Positions 34,838 to 42,472 of a DNA stretch of 64,000 nucleotides are shown here, in pieces. This DNA is from Clostridium sp. OF09-36 (GTDB lineage: Bacteria > Bacillota > Clostridia > Lachnospirales > Lachnospiraceae). How positions within the stretch are numbered: the stretch's first letter is position 1; every line of letters starts with the position of its first letter. The stretch lies in NCBI RefSeq assembly GCF_003481985.1, contig NZ_QUMD01000005.1, positions 1-64,000 on the forward strand, read 5' to 3'. The notes beneath the pieces are model-generated. The model was not told the DNA's origin. It did no database searches and saw only the letters and a list, made by a program, of their open reading frames with translations. The position numbers and the translations under genes are program-made.

Positions 34838-35760
34838 TGGAGATTCAGTTCTATACAATCAGCGAGGATATGGCAAGAGCCGCCAACGATGCCAATTCAA
34901 TGAGTGATTATAAGCAGGGCAGCGCAACAGAGGAATACCGCAAGCGAGTGGAGAGTGTCTATGCGGTTGTTGAGAAAATCAAACAGAAGAGACCGAACCT
35001 TGCTGAAAAGGCAGAGAGAATGGCAGGGAGATACAGCAAAAAGCTGGCGGAATACTACAATTCCTACTACAGAAACGAAGCGAGCTGTCCGTCAGTTCTG
35101 ATTTCTGGAGCCGGTAACTTCCCGGTTAAGAAAAAGAACAAGCAGAACAGCCGCAGGGATTCACTCATGCAGGAGTGGAACAGCCTGGAATCCTATGCAA
35201 AGAAGATTACAAATCTGCTCACAATGAACCAGCCGATTTTATCCGGGGACGCACAGGCCATTGAGATGTTGGAGGAAAAGCTGGAAAGCCTTACAGAGCT
35301 TCAGGACAGAATGAAAGCGGTCAATGCATATTGGAGAAAGCACAAAACAGTCGAGGGATGCCCGGAACTTTCCGTTTCACAGCAGGAAGAATTGAAAAAG
35401 GCTATGTCAGAAAGTTGGCATTTGAGCGATGCACCATTCGCAGGGTATCAGCTTTCAAACAATAATGCAAAAATCAAAAATACCAAGGCAAGACTGGAAA
35501 GACTGAAAAAGGCAAAAGAGGCAGGAACTAAGGAAACAGGGAACGATTTCTTCAAAGTGGTAGAAAATACAGACCTTATGAGATTACAGCTTTTCTTTGA
35601 TGGAAAACCGGATGAAGAAACAAGGGATATTGTAAAAAAACATGGTTTCAGATGGTCACCGAAGAATGGATGCTGGCAGAGGCAGCTTACAACGAATGGC
35701 AAATATGCTTTGAAAGAAGTTATCACAGAATTACAGAAAACGTCTGCTTCGGGCGTATAG
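34837..35760 (+). CDS. Mobile-element protein with DUF3560-like C-terminus
   Basis: A 307-residue protein. The N-terminal 230 residues are helical and charged (VVEKIKQKRPNLAEKAERMA, SWHLSDAPFAGYQLSNNNAK). The C-terminal 70 residues carry LQLFFDGKPDEETRDIVKKH and GFRWSPKNGCWQRQLT, a module widespread in plasmid and phage polyvalent proteins. The biochemical role is unknown; such proteins travel with replication or anti-defence genes. Confidence 0.55.
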   Translation: MEIQFYTISEDMARAANDANSMSDYKQGSATEEYRKRVESVYAVVEKIKQKRPNLAEKAERMAGRYSKKLAEYYNSYYRNEASCPSVLISGAGNFPVKKKNKQNSRRDSLMQEWNSLESYAKKITNLLTMNQPILSGDAQAIEMLEEKLESLTELQDRMKAVNAYWRKHKTVEGCPELSVSQQEELKKAMSESWHLSDAPFAGYQLSNNNAKIKNTKARLERLKKAKEAGTKETGNDFFKVVENTDLMRLQLFFDGKPDEETRDIVKKHGFRWSPKNGCWQRQLTTNGKYALKEVITELQKTSASGV

Positions 35761-35774
35761 GAGGTAACAGAGGT

Positions 35775-36044
35775 ATGGCAGAACTTTTGACAAGGGCGAT
35801 TGTAGAAGAATACCGGAAACGTGCAAAAGCTCTGCCGGACACAGCAGGGCAGGACATAAGGGAGCGAAGAGAATTAAGAATTGAGTTACAGAACCGATGC
35901 GGAATAACGGAATTACAGGCAGTTAATATCCTGAACGGATTCCATGCGGACAGCTACATAGTAAGTGAATACAGAAAGGCGGCTGAAAATGCATCGGAGA
36001 AAGCTCAAGACCATGAAAGACTGGGAAAGAGAGGCAAACGGTAA
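35775..36044 (+). CDS. Small phage protein, unknown
   Basis: An 89-residue helical basic protein (ELLTRAIVEEYRKRAKALP, GITELQAVNILNGFHADSYI) that may include a three-helix bundle. It starts after AGGAGG and overlaps the next gene. Confidence 0.45.
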   Translation: MAELLTRAIVEEYRKRAKALPDTAGQDIRERRELRIELQNRCGITELQAVNILNGFHADSYIVSEYRKAAENASEKAQDHERLGKRGKR

Positions 36045-36300
36045 TTGCCAATATAGCTGGTATGATTATGCGAAACCGGGTGACCTGGTGGATGAAAGCG
36101 TATTCATATATTTTATGGATGTCACAACACCAAGAATATACAGAGATGGATACTTGCAGGTGGGTGCGCCATACAGCAGAGTGATGGACGATGAGATGGG
36201 AACGGAGCGTGACACTTTCCCGACTTTTGAAAGGGTGGAGAAAGGCATATACCGGTTCTGCGGAAATTGCTTTGCAGGAGAAACAAAACATATCGAATAA
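35989..36300 (+). CDS. Phage protein upstream of DGR target 2
   Basis: About 103 residues (MKDWEREANGNCQYSWYDYA, VFIYFMDVTTPRIYRDGYLQ, GIYRFCGNCFAGETKHIE). The start is uncertain (ATG 35989 or 36013). It has two Cys near the end (CGNC). It lies 16 bases before target 2 and is likely co-expressed with it. Confidence 0.45.
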   Translation: MHRRKLKTMKDWEREANGNCQYSWYDYAKPGDLVDESVFIYFMDVTTPRIYRDGYLQVGAPYSRVMDDEMGTERDTFPTFERVEKGIYRFCGNCFAGETKHIE

Positions 36301-36316
36301 CAGGAGGACAAAAAGA

Positions 36317-37183
36317 ATGAGTATCAATTCAATCAGATTAAGTGCATACGGATTCCGTATGGAGGCAGTAGGCAGCAAGAAGTTTATCAAGAGGGAAAGA
36401 GATGCGTTTCTGGAATTTGCGGCAGGAAGAGTAAACGAAACGGCACAGAAATTAGCAGAGGCAGTATGCGCAGAACCGTTGCATCCATTTTGCAACTGCG
36501 CCATGCCTGGTGTGGATTCGGACCAGGAGCATGAAAAGTCAAAAGATACCGGAAAAGAGCTGAACATCACACATAAATACAAGAAAACATTTACGCTGGA
36601 TGAATTAAGAGCACTTATCAGAAACGGAGAAATCCAGAACCATGTTTCGGTTGGAGATACAATCTGGATTATGTTTGACGGAAAAGAGGTTCCATACGAT
36701 GTTATCGGCTTTGATGTGGAGGAACTTGCGGACAAAACGCTTGACCATAGCATGACAATCCAGGCTCATGTAGCGATTGAGGCGAGAGAGTTCGATACAA
36801 AAGGAGATTACGGCAGTAATGTATGGGCGGATTCCGAGCTGAGAGAATATTTACAGAGTGATGAGTTCAAAGAAAGATTTGCAGACCTCATTCCTTACCT
36901 GGCAAAAGTGAAGAAAAACAACAGCAATGGAGAACAGACAGAAGATTTGTTTTTCCTACTCTCAAAAGAGGAGTTCGACCCGGAGGAAACACCATACGAA
37001 TTTTATGAAAATAAGGCGAACAGAGTGAAATTCACAGAGGATGGCAACACCTGCCGACACTGGACCCGCTCGGCTCTTCGGGGCACCTCGTACCTTACGT
37101 GGTATGTGTACTCCGATGGTTACGTCCACGGCTACACCGCGTACTGGGCGTTTCGCTGCGCTCCGGCTTGTACCATTGCATAG
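36317..37183 (+). CDS. DGR target 2: accessory-region variable protein
   Basis: A 288-residue protein, AGGAGG 11 bases before the start. Residues 1-85 include a His/Cys cluster (HPFCNC) and acidic linker. Residues about 95-288 are a DUF6273-type domain (VSVGDTIWIMFDGKEVPYDV, VWADSELREYL) ending in the C-type-lectin-like variable segment TRSALRGTSYLTWYVYSDGY...RCAPAC. That segment is coded by VR2, a copy of the DGR template about 14 kb upstream. No signal peptide or membrane span is seen and no tail gene is near. It is a diversified protein of an early/accessory operon; its ligand is unknown. Confidence 0.85.
   Translation: MSINSIRLSAYGFRMEAVGSKKFIKRERDAFLEFAAGRVNETAQKLAEAVCAEPLHPFCNCAMPGVDSDQEHEKSKDTGKELNITHKYKKTFTLDELRALIRNGEIQNHVSVGDTIWIMFDGKEVPYDVIGFDVEELADKTLDHSMTIQAHVAIEAREFDTKGDYGSNVWADSELREYLQSDEFKERFADLIPYLAKVKKNNSNGEQTEDLFFLLSKEEFDPEETPYEFYENKANRVKFTEDGNTCRHWTRSALRGTSYLTWYVYSDGYVHGYTAYWAFRCAPACTIA
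37067..37171 (+). repeat. DGR variable repeat VR2
   Basis: This 105-bp repeat aligns without gaps to template positions 22878-22982 with 18 differences: 17 at template adenines and one T to G. Homology starts at CGCTCGGCT, so it is shorter at the 5' side than VR1. Its 3' end TCGCTGCGCTCCGGCTTGT is the same as in VR1. It shows that the DGR has written to this site independently of VR1, since the two VRs differ from each other at most variable codons. Confidence 0.93.
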
Positions 37184-37203
37184 AAATCTATCAATCTTCT
37201 CAT

Positions 37204-37225
37204 CCCGGCACCCATGGATGCCGGG
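37204..37225. promoter_or_regulatory. GC-rich hairpin downstream of VR2 (DGR homing element)
   Basis: Arms CCCGGCA and TGCCGGG with loop CCCATGGA. The hairpin past VR1 has the same arms and one loop change (CCCACGGA). The distance from the VR end is 33 bases here and 32 there. No T run follows, so it is not a terminator. Conservation of arms and spacing at two otherwise unrelated places points to a homing function. Confidence 0.8.
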
Positions 37226-37249
37226 GAGGGGATAGAAAAGAGGCGCAGA

Positions 37250-37837
37250 ATGGCGAAGAAAAGGACGAGAGCAGAGGAATTGCAGGAAAATTTGCAGAAA
37301 GATTTTCAAAGATGGGAATATCTCAACACGCATGGAGGCAGCGACCCATTATATGAAGATGGCTTCAACATGAACATTGTGCGGAACCATATCATATATG
37401 ACAAGCGGAAGTGCCAGGAGGAGTTGGAAGAAAAGGACTACCCGAAAGAATATTTCAGAGAAACACCGCCGCAGGTAGACAATTATTATATGGCGAGGAT
37501 GGATGAAATCAGGGAAAATGCTAAAAGCTCTCTCTTGGTTTATAAGGCAGATGAAAATTATATTTTTATCATGCAGAATCTTGGGAAGTTGAACGAAAGG
37601 CAAAAAGAACAGTGCCATATCGGTGCGGTCATGGGATATATTACAGGATTGCAGAGTTTTATCAATGGGAATGATTATGTCGGAATGAGGCGGCACGAAC
37701 GCCCGGAAAGATACCAGGACAGTTTTAAATATTGTCGCAAACAGATTGAGGAATACCTGAAAGAGATTCCCAAAGAAAAGGTACTGCCTACCGGACAGCT
37801 TACGTTATTTGACCTATTCGATATGAGTGGAGGCTAG
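37250..37837 (+). CDS. Phage protein downstream of DGR target 2
   Basis: A 195-residue charged protein (TRAEELQENLQKDFQRWEYL, NYYMARMDEIRENAKSSLLV) with a helical core and a C-terminal PTGQLTLFDLF, a short motif like those that bind the sliding clamp (QLTLFDLF). ATG 37250 is preferred to 37214, which lies in the DGR hairpin. No enzyme motif is seen. Confidence 0.45.
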   Translation: MAKKRTRAEELQENLQKDFQRWEYLNTHGGSDPLYEDGFNMNIVRNHIIYDKRKCQEELEEKDYPKEYFRETPPQVDNYYMARMDEIRENAKSSLLVYKADENYIFIMQNLGKLNERQKEQCHIGAVMGYITGLQSFINGNDYVGMRRHERPERYQDSFKYCRKQIEEYLKEIPKEKVLPTGQLTLFDLFDMSGG

Positions 37838-37840
37838 AAG

Positions 37841-37966
37841 ATGGAGGAAAGAAAGTGCTTGTATTGCAGGAAGATATTTCAGACGGATATTCCAGGAAAG
37901 AAATATTGCTGCCGCAAGTGTTCTGTAAAATACAGGAGGCACAGAAAAGATGGATATAAAAAATAA
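37841..37966 (+). CDS. Tiny zinc-ribbon protein
   Basis: A 41-residue basic protein with CLYC and CCRKC, the four-Cys pattern of a zinc knuckle, and a basic tail (KYRRHRKDGYKK). It overlaps the next gene by 17 bases. A nucleic-acid-binding early protein is likely. Confidence 0.5.
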   Translation: MEERKCLYCRKIFQTDIPGKKYCCRKCSVKYRRHRKDGYKK

Positions 37967-38288
37967 AAATGAGTTGAAACGGCGAATAGACCTATTCCTG
38001 CATGATTTCACACATGAGGAATACCGAATCAACGAAGAATATTGCAAAGAAACCATGCGGATAATGGTAGATTTCATAGGTCATGTAGATAATCGCCTGG
38101 ATGCGGCGGACAAGAGATTGAAAAAGGCGAAAGCCGGAGAAAAAGCTCTTGCAGAATACATTATCTCAAATGCTCATAGTTGCCCTATACCGGTGGAAAT
38201 GGTATGCAAACCAGGATTTCAGCAGATAGGATGCGTGCAATGCTTGATAAAGCATCTGGATGTTTTGAATAAGCCGAGGGAGGACTAG
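37950..38288 (+). CDS. Phage protein, unknown
   Basis: A 112-residue helical protein (ELKRRIDLFLHDFTHEEYRI, DNRLDAADKRLKKAKAGEKA) ending in a Cys-containing part (CPIPVEMVC, CVQC). AGGAGG lies 11 bases before the start. No family is recognised. Confidence 0.45.
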   Translation: MDIKNKNELKRRIDLFLHDFTHEEYRINEEYCKETMRIMVDFIGHVDNRLDAADKRLKKAKAGEKALAEYIISNAHSCPIPVEMVCKPGFQQIGCVQCLIKHLDVLNKPRED

Positions 38289-38291
38289 GAA

Positions 38292-38813
38292 ATGCTGTTA
38301 AATACAAAATGTGAAAGATGCAATGAACCGACCAAACACGTTGTCGGGTTTTGGGATGGAGAAAACGGAAAAAGCGGCTTTGTACATGATTGCGAGAATG
38401 AGAAATGCGAAGTACGGCAACTGATTAAGGCTACAGAAACAAAAGCCATGCAGGAAAGATTCAGAATCCAGAATCTGAACAGCCGAAAAAGAATGTACGC
38501 AGGGTACATAGCAGCATTACGGAAAGACGCAAAAATATCGATGATGGAAATGTCAAAGATTGCCGGTTGCAGTCCGGCTGAATACAGTGCATATGAGCAT
38601 GAAAGAAAGCCATTTGATGAGGAGACTTACAGAAAATGTGAAGAGTATTTGCTGAAAAATGAAAAGAAGTTTAAGTCGAGTGGATTATCTGCATCTGAGA
38701 GGCTACTGCTCCTTGGACCTTTTGCAGGGGAACAGAAAGACTGGAAAGAACTGGAACGGTGGGTTGATACGGTAAATGGAATTATTTACGATTTGCAGAA
38801 AAACAGACAGTAA
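38292..38813 (+). CDS. Zinc-finger plus HTH phage protein
   Basis: A 173-residue protein. Residues 7-10 (CERC) and about 33-38 (CENEKC) form a likely zinc ribbon. Residues about 58-105 (YIAALRKDAKISMMEMSKIA, CSPAEYSAYEHERKP) form an XRE-like HTH. A transcription regulator of the early operon is the simplest reading. Confidence 0.55.
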   Translation: MLLNTKCERCNEPTKHVVGFWDGENGKSGFVHDCENEKCEVRQLIKATETKAMQERFRIQNLNSRKRMYAGYIAALRKDAKISMMEMSKIAGCSPAEYSAYEHERKPFDEETYRKCEEYLLKNEKKFKSSGLSASERLLLLGPFAGEQKDWKELERWVDTVNGIIYDLQKNRQ

Positions 38814-38824
38814 GGAGAAAAAAG

Positions 38825-39481
38825 ATGGAAGTTAAAATTATTAGTGGATATGGAGAAAATACATTTCAGATGGACGATGCGGATACAATGTCACTTCTTA
38901 ATAACGCCATGAGATTCCATAATAAAATCAAAGCGATTGACGGTGTTGAGGATAATACTGGTATCAAAGCTGAAAAGGAAGAGGAAATCAAGGAAAGTAT
39001 CACAGCACAAGAATTTGTGAAAAGAATGCAGGAAAAGCCTCACAGCCGGAATGACAGCCTGTTTGGTACTGGATGGAAGAAAGAACCAGAGAAAACCGAA
39101 GAGCCGCAGGATATGGAACATCCTGACGGATACAAAGGGTTCCTGTATATCAAATGCGATAAATGCGGAAAGGAAAAAGGATTCTGTGCAAAAGAAAAAA
39201 TCAAGTCCTATAAATGTGAATGTGGCAAAGAAACGGAACTGGTAAACCTTAAACCGCTTTATACGAAATGCAAGTGTGGCAATGAATTTAAGTACATGAC
39301 AAATATGAATACTGCGGAATTTACTTATAAATGCTTTACTTGCGGTAGTCCTGTAGATGTAAAGATGAACAGCAGAAGAACAGCCTATATTACAATCGGG
39401 GGGGGTACTAAAGGTTATACCGCAAGCTGGCTCGGAAATATGGTGCATCAGTTAGTTGCTGGTAAAAGAAAGAGAGGCTAA
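38825..39481 (+). CDS. Multi-zinc-ribbon phage protein
   Basis: A 218-residue protein. The N-terminal 100 residues are acidic and partly disordered. From about residue 112 there are four C-x2-C or C-x-C pairs (CDKCGKEKGFC, CECGKE, CKCGNEF, CFTCGS), giving two zinc ribbons. The end is basic. It precedes ssb by 2 bases, suggesting a role in DNA or RNA metabolism. Confidence 0.55.
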   Translation: MEVKIISGYGENTFQMDDADTMSLLNNAMRFHNKIKAIDGVEDNTGIKAEKEEEIKESITAQEFVKRMQEKPHSRNDSLFGTGWKKEPEKTEEPQDMEHPDGYKGFLYIKCDKCGKEKGFCAKEKIKSYKCECGKETELVNLKPLYTKCKCGNEFKYMTNMNTAEFTYKCFTCGSPVDVKMNSRRTAYITIGGGTKGYTASWLGNMVHQLVAGKRKRG

Positions 39482-39483
39482 AA

Positions 39484-39897
39484 ATGAATAAAGCAATCGA
39501 GATAGGCCGCCTTACGCGCGACCCGGAAGTTAGATATTCGCAGGGGAACAATACAGCAGTAGCAAGATACACTATTGCGGTAGACAGAAAATTCAAAAGA
39601 GAGGGAGAACAAACAGCAGATTTCATCCCTTGCGTAGTGTTTGGAAAACAGGCGGAGTTTGCCGAGAAGTATTTCAGAAAAGGAACAAAAGTTGTTATTT
39701 CTGGAAGAATCACAACAGGAAGTTATACAAACAAGGATGGTCAGAAAATATATACCACTGAAATAACAGTGGAGGAGCAGGAGTTCGCAGAGAGCAAAGG
39801 AAGTAGCGAAGCACAGGGAACCGGTCAGATGCCAACTCCGAATGGCGATGGTTTTATGAGCGTCCCAGATGATGATACCGGCTTACCGTTCAATTAG
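39484..39897 (+). CDS. ssb: Single-stranded DNA-binding protein
   Basis: A 137-residue SSB. The OB-fold has NKAIEIGRLTRDPEVRYS, YTIAVDRKFKREGEQTADFI, KYFRKGTKVVISGRITTGSY. The C-terminal tail ends GLPFN, close to the acidic DDDLPF tip that binds host repair and replication proteins. It coats single-stranded DNA in phage replication or recombination. This is the only clear replication gene in the window. Confidence 0.93.
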   Translation: MNKAIEIGRLTRDPEVRYSQGNNTAVARYTIAVDRKFKREGEQTADFIPCVVFGKQAEFAEKYFRKGTKVVISGRITTGSYTNKDGQKIYTTEITVEEQEFAESKGSSEAQGTGQMPTPNGDGFMSVPDDDTGLPFN

Positions 39898-39917
39898 AAT
39901 TATGAGGAGAAATATCA

Positions 39918-40157
39918 ATGCTTGCAAATTATGAAAAATTCGGTTTCAAAATTAAGGCGGAGCATCTGCCTGAATCATGCACATGGTGTCCTTTTTGGAC
40001 GGCTCCAATGGCGGATGTAGAATTTGCTGGATGCTATATAACCGGAAGTGAAGTTCGGCTAGATACCGGGGAGGCTGACAAAAGGCGAATGCCTGATTGC
40101 CCGATAAAGTGCAAGAGAGGCAGGGAGCGTAGGAAAAAAGTTTACCGAAAAAAATAA
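39918..40157 (+). CDS. Small Cys-containing phage protein
   Basis: A 79-residue protein with CTWCPFW and a CPIKCKRGRERRKK tail. The Cys pattern and basic end suggest a zinc-binding nucleic-acid protein. The family is not recognised. Confidence 0.45.
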   Translation: MLANYEKFGFKIKAEHLPESCTWCPFWTAPMADVEFAGCYITGSEVRLDTGEADKRRMPDCPIKCKRGRERRKKVYRKK

Positions 40158-40184
40158 AAGAATAAATAGGCAGGAGGAATAACG

Positions 40185-40400
40185 ATGGACGATTATACAA
40201 TCAAGGAAAAAGACAAGGAAGTTGCAGGGATTACGGTAACGTATGACGATGGGAGCACGAAAGAAATTCAGCAAGGATGCTGTGTAGACCTGAAAAACGG
40301 CAGTGACGATTTAAGCGTAGAACTGTTGAATATAAAAGCGTTCGATTTAGTAAAACTTACATATGGTCTGATGGTTGTGATAGAAAAAAATAGGGCTTGA
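40185..40400 (+). CDS. Small phage protein, unknown
   Basis: A 71-residue protein (KEVAGITVTYDDGSTKEIQQ, FDLVKLTYGLMVVIEK), beta then helix, with AGGAGG 10 bases before the start. The function is unknown. Confidence 0.45.
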   Translation: MDDYTIKEKDKEVAGITVTYDDGSTKEIQQGCCVDLKNGSDDLSVELLNIKAFDLVKLTYGLMVVIEKNRA

Positions 40401-40450
40401 GGATGCTTTCAATGCGTATGCCAGAGGAGAAACAATACAGGAGGCGCAGG

Positions 40451-40678
40451 ATGAATAGAAAGGCACTGGAAGAAAACCTGGGACGAAGAATAAAGGTCAG
40501 ACTATTCGACGGAGCAGAATACGAGGGATATTTAAGAAAATCGGGAGATGAACGATATCGGAACGACCCGAACCTGTATTTGCCGAAGAACTATTACTTC
40601 TTGACAGATGATTATGGAGTATGCAAAACGTGTTTGTTCCGGGTATCACATATCCAAAATTACAAAATATTAGCTTAA
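40451..40678 (+). CDS. Small Sm-like phage protein
   Basis: A 75-residue protein starting after CAGGAGGCGCAGG. LEENLGRRIKVRLFDGAEYE and GYLRKSG look like an Sm/LSM-type beta strand pair used in small RNA-binding or structural folds. The assignment is weak. Confidence 0.4.
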   Translation: MNRKALEENLGRRIKVRLFDGAEYEGYLRKSGDERYRNDPNLYLPKNYYFLTDDYGVCKTCLFRVSHIQNYKILA

Positions 40679-40692
40679 AAGGAGCAGAGAGA

Positions 40693-41256
40693 ATGAAGAA
40701 AGCAAGAGCAATGGCGGTTCTTGTAATTGTGGCGGTACTTGTATGTGCCGCCTTTGCTATAAGCAAGAATAGTGCCGAAAAAAGAAAACAGATGATAGCG
40801 CAGAAATATGGAATCACGCAGGAAAATACAAAAAATGTTATCAAAATCGAAGAAAATGTATGCAAAACCCAGGAAAGCGATTCAAAAACTCAAGAAAGTG
40901 CGCAGGAAGTTCCGGAAAGCGTTATCATACCGGGGAAAAATGAAACAGGGAATCCACTGATTGATGCAGAGTTGCAATCCAAAATAGTAGGCGATAGCTT
41001 GATGGCATACATTGAGGTTGACAAAGACACCTTAAAGGGAATATCAGAGGAGGAGTACAGAGCGTTCGCCGAAGAGGTTGTGAGGAACAGCGGATACAGA
41101 TGGTTCGTAATTAAATGTGGAGATGGCACCGGGATAGTTCATGCCGGCTCATATTATGCTTGTGCCGTATATGGGAAACTGGATACGGATGGATGCATAG
41201 CGGAACCATACGGATACATATACCTTACAGACAACGGATTTATTTATGAGGAATAG
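40693..41256 (+). CDS. Membrane-anchored phage protein at right end
   Basis: A 187-residue protein with one N-terminal span (AMAVLVIVAVLVCAAFAI) that could be a signal anchor. A disordered Lys/Glu/Ser linker follows to about residue 75, then a compact outside domain (YIEVDKDTLKGISEEEYRAF, then a Gly/Tyr-rich end). It is the last gene of phage type before the chromosome. A surface role in the lysogen is possible. Confidence 0.45.
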   Translation: MKKARAMAVLVIVAVLVCAAFAISKNSAEKRKQMIAQKYGITQENTKNVIKIEENVCKTQESDSKTQESAQEVPESVIIPGKNETGNPLIDAELQSKIVGDSLMAYIEVDKDTLKGISEEEYRAFAEEVVRNSGYRWFVIKCGDGTGIVHAGSYYACAVYGKLDTDGCIAEPYGYIYLTDNGFIYEE

Positions 41257-41301
41257 TACAGAAAAAAAGAACTGGATTACTTCCTATATATATGATATAC
41301 T

Positions 41302-41417
41302 GACAAATGTAACATTTCGGCTACATTCCTAAAGGTTCGGGGATGCCATGTTTATCCACGACTAAGGACGCGGGGAAGCAATACAGGCTATCTCCATGGT
41401 TTGGGGATAGCCATTTT
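41302..41417 (+). ncRNA. Candidate structured RNA at prophage-chromosome junction
   Basis: An extended -10 (TGATATACT, 41293-41301) is followed by about 85 bases without a reading frame. A stem GGCTATCTCC / GGGGATAGCC (41386-41412) with a 7-base loop and a short T-rich tail follows. A small RNA or a leader of the next genes is plausible. No known riboswitch consensus was recognised. The att site may lie here too. Confidence 0.35.
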
Positions 41418-41440
41418 CGGCTTATAAAAGGAGCAGGTAC

Positions 41441-41557
41441 ATGATAAAAGAGACCTGTGCAAAAAAGGGATTGAAAAAGCCTGTGCATGCAAAGAAACCT
41501 GTGCAGAAGGTACGGAAAGGGTTACTGTACACTGTTTGGGCAACGCGTGAACAGTGA
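41441..41557 (+). CDS. Possible 38-residue basic peptide
   Basis: ATG 41441 lies 8 bases after AAAAGGAG. The frame codes for a Lys-rich peptide with a repeated [11 protein letters not shown] unit; the DNA repeats CCTGTGCA three times. It ends 18 bases before rluF. It could be a leader peptide or chance. Confidence 0.3.
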   Translation: MIKETCAKKGLKKPVHAKKPVQKVRKGLLYTVWATREQ

Positions 41558-41574
41558 CCGGAAAGGAAGCAAAC

Positions 41575-42341
41575 ATGGAAGAAATCCGTTTAAACAAATA
41601 TTTGAGTGAGCAGGGAATCTGCTCCCGCCGTGAGGCAGACCGCCTGATCGAGGCAGGAAAGGTGACCATCGACGGCCGGAAAGCCAGATGGGAGAAAAAG
41701 TAACAGGTCAGGAAGTGATCGTCTGTGATGGAAAGCCGGTTGGAAAGGCGGCGGGCGGCAAAAAAGTAAAACCGGTGCTTCTGGTTGTAAATAAGCCGCG
41801 CGGAGTGGTATGCACCACTTCCGACAAGGACCGTGCGGTGAACGTTGTGGACCTGATCCAGTATCCGGCGCGTGTGTATCCGGTGGGACGTCTGGATAAG
41901 GATTCCGAGGGACTTCTCCTTATGACGAATCAGGGAGAACTGGCTAACGAGATCATGCATGCAGGCAATTTCCATGAGAAAGAGTATCTGGTCACGGTAG
42001 ATCAGCCGTTCAATGCCGCATTTTTAAAGAAGATGCGTGAGGGTGTGGAATTAAAGGAGCTTGGAGTGACCACAAGACCATGTCAGGTGGAAGCAACCGG
42101 CATGAAATCGTTTAAGATCATCCTGACACAGGGATTAAACCGTCAGATCCGCCGCATGTGCGCGGAGCTCGGCTATCGTGTGGTGACTTTAAAGCGGATC
42201 CGTATCATGAACATTCATCTGGGCAAATTAAATACTGGGGATTTCCGCCGGGTAACGCCGCAGGAGATGGAAGAACTGGAATGGCAGTTGGAGCAGGCGC
42301 GTCTGGAGCGTGAGGAACTTCTGGAAGGCAGAGACGAGTAG
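41575..42341 (+). pseudogene. rluF: 23S rRNA pseudouridine synthase, RluF-like, frameshifted
   Basis: An RsuA/RluB/RluF-family enzyme that converts a uridine to pseudouridine in rRNA. The S4-like RNA-binding domain is at residues 1-40 ([20 protein letters not shown]). The catalytic part has GRLDKDSEGLLLMTN with the catalytic Asp, then NRQIRRMCAELGYRV. RIRIMNIHLGKL favours RluF. A base is missing at about 41687 (AGATGGG for probable AGAATGGG), so as written the gene is in two frames (stop at 41701-41703; second part from 41688). The motif set is intact, so a sequence error is likely. Confidence 0.8.
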
Positions 42342-42472
42342 AAGACGAGTTGTTGCCGGACACGCATGCGTGACGAACAGCGACGAAGACAGAATAGAAC
42401 AACGCCCGATGAAAATGCTGGCGGAAAGATGACAGACCGAAGACATGACAGGAAAAATGGCAGGTGACGAGA

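Noticed and set aside
41302..41417. Known riboswitch or SRP/6S RNA
   Set aside because: The GGAAGCA-like piece and stem do not fit the SRP, 6S, c-di-GMP or SAM consensus I know, so it is left as an unnamed candidate RNA.
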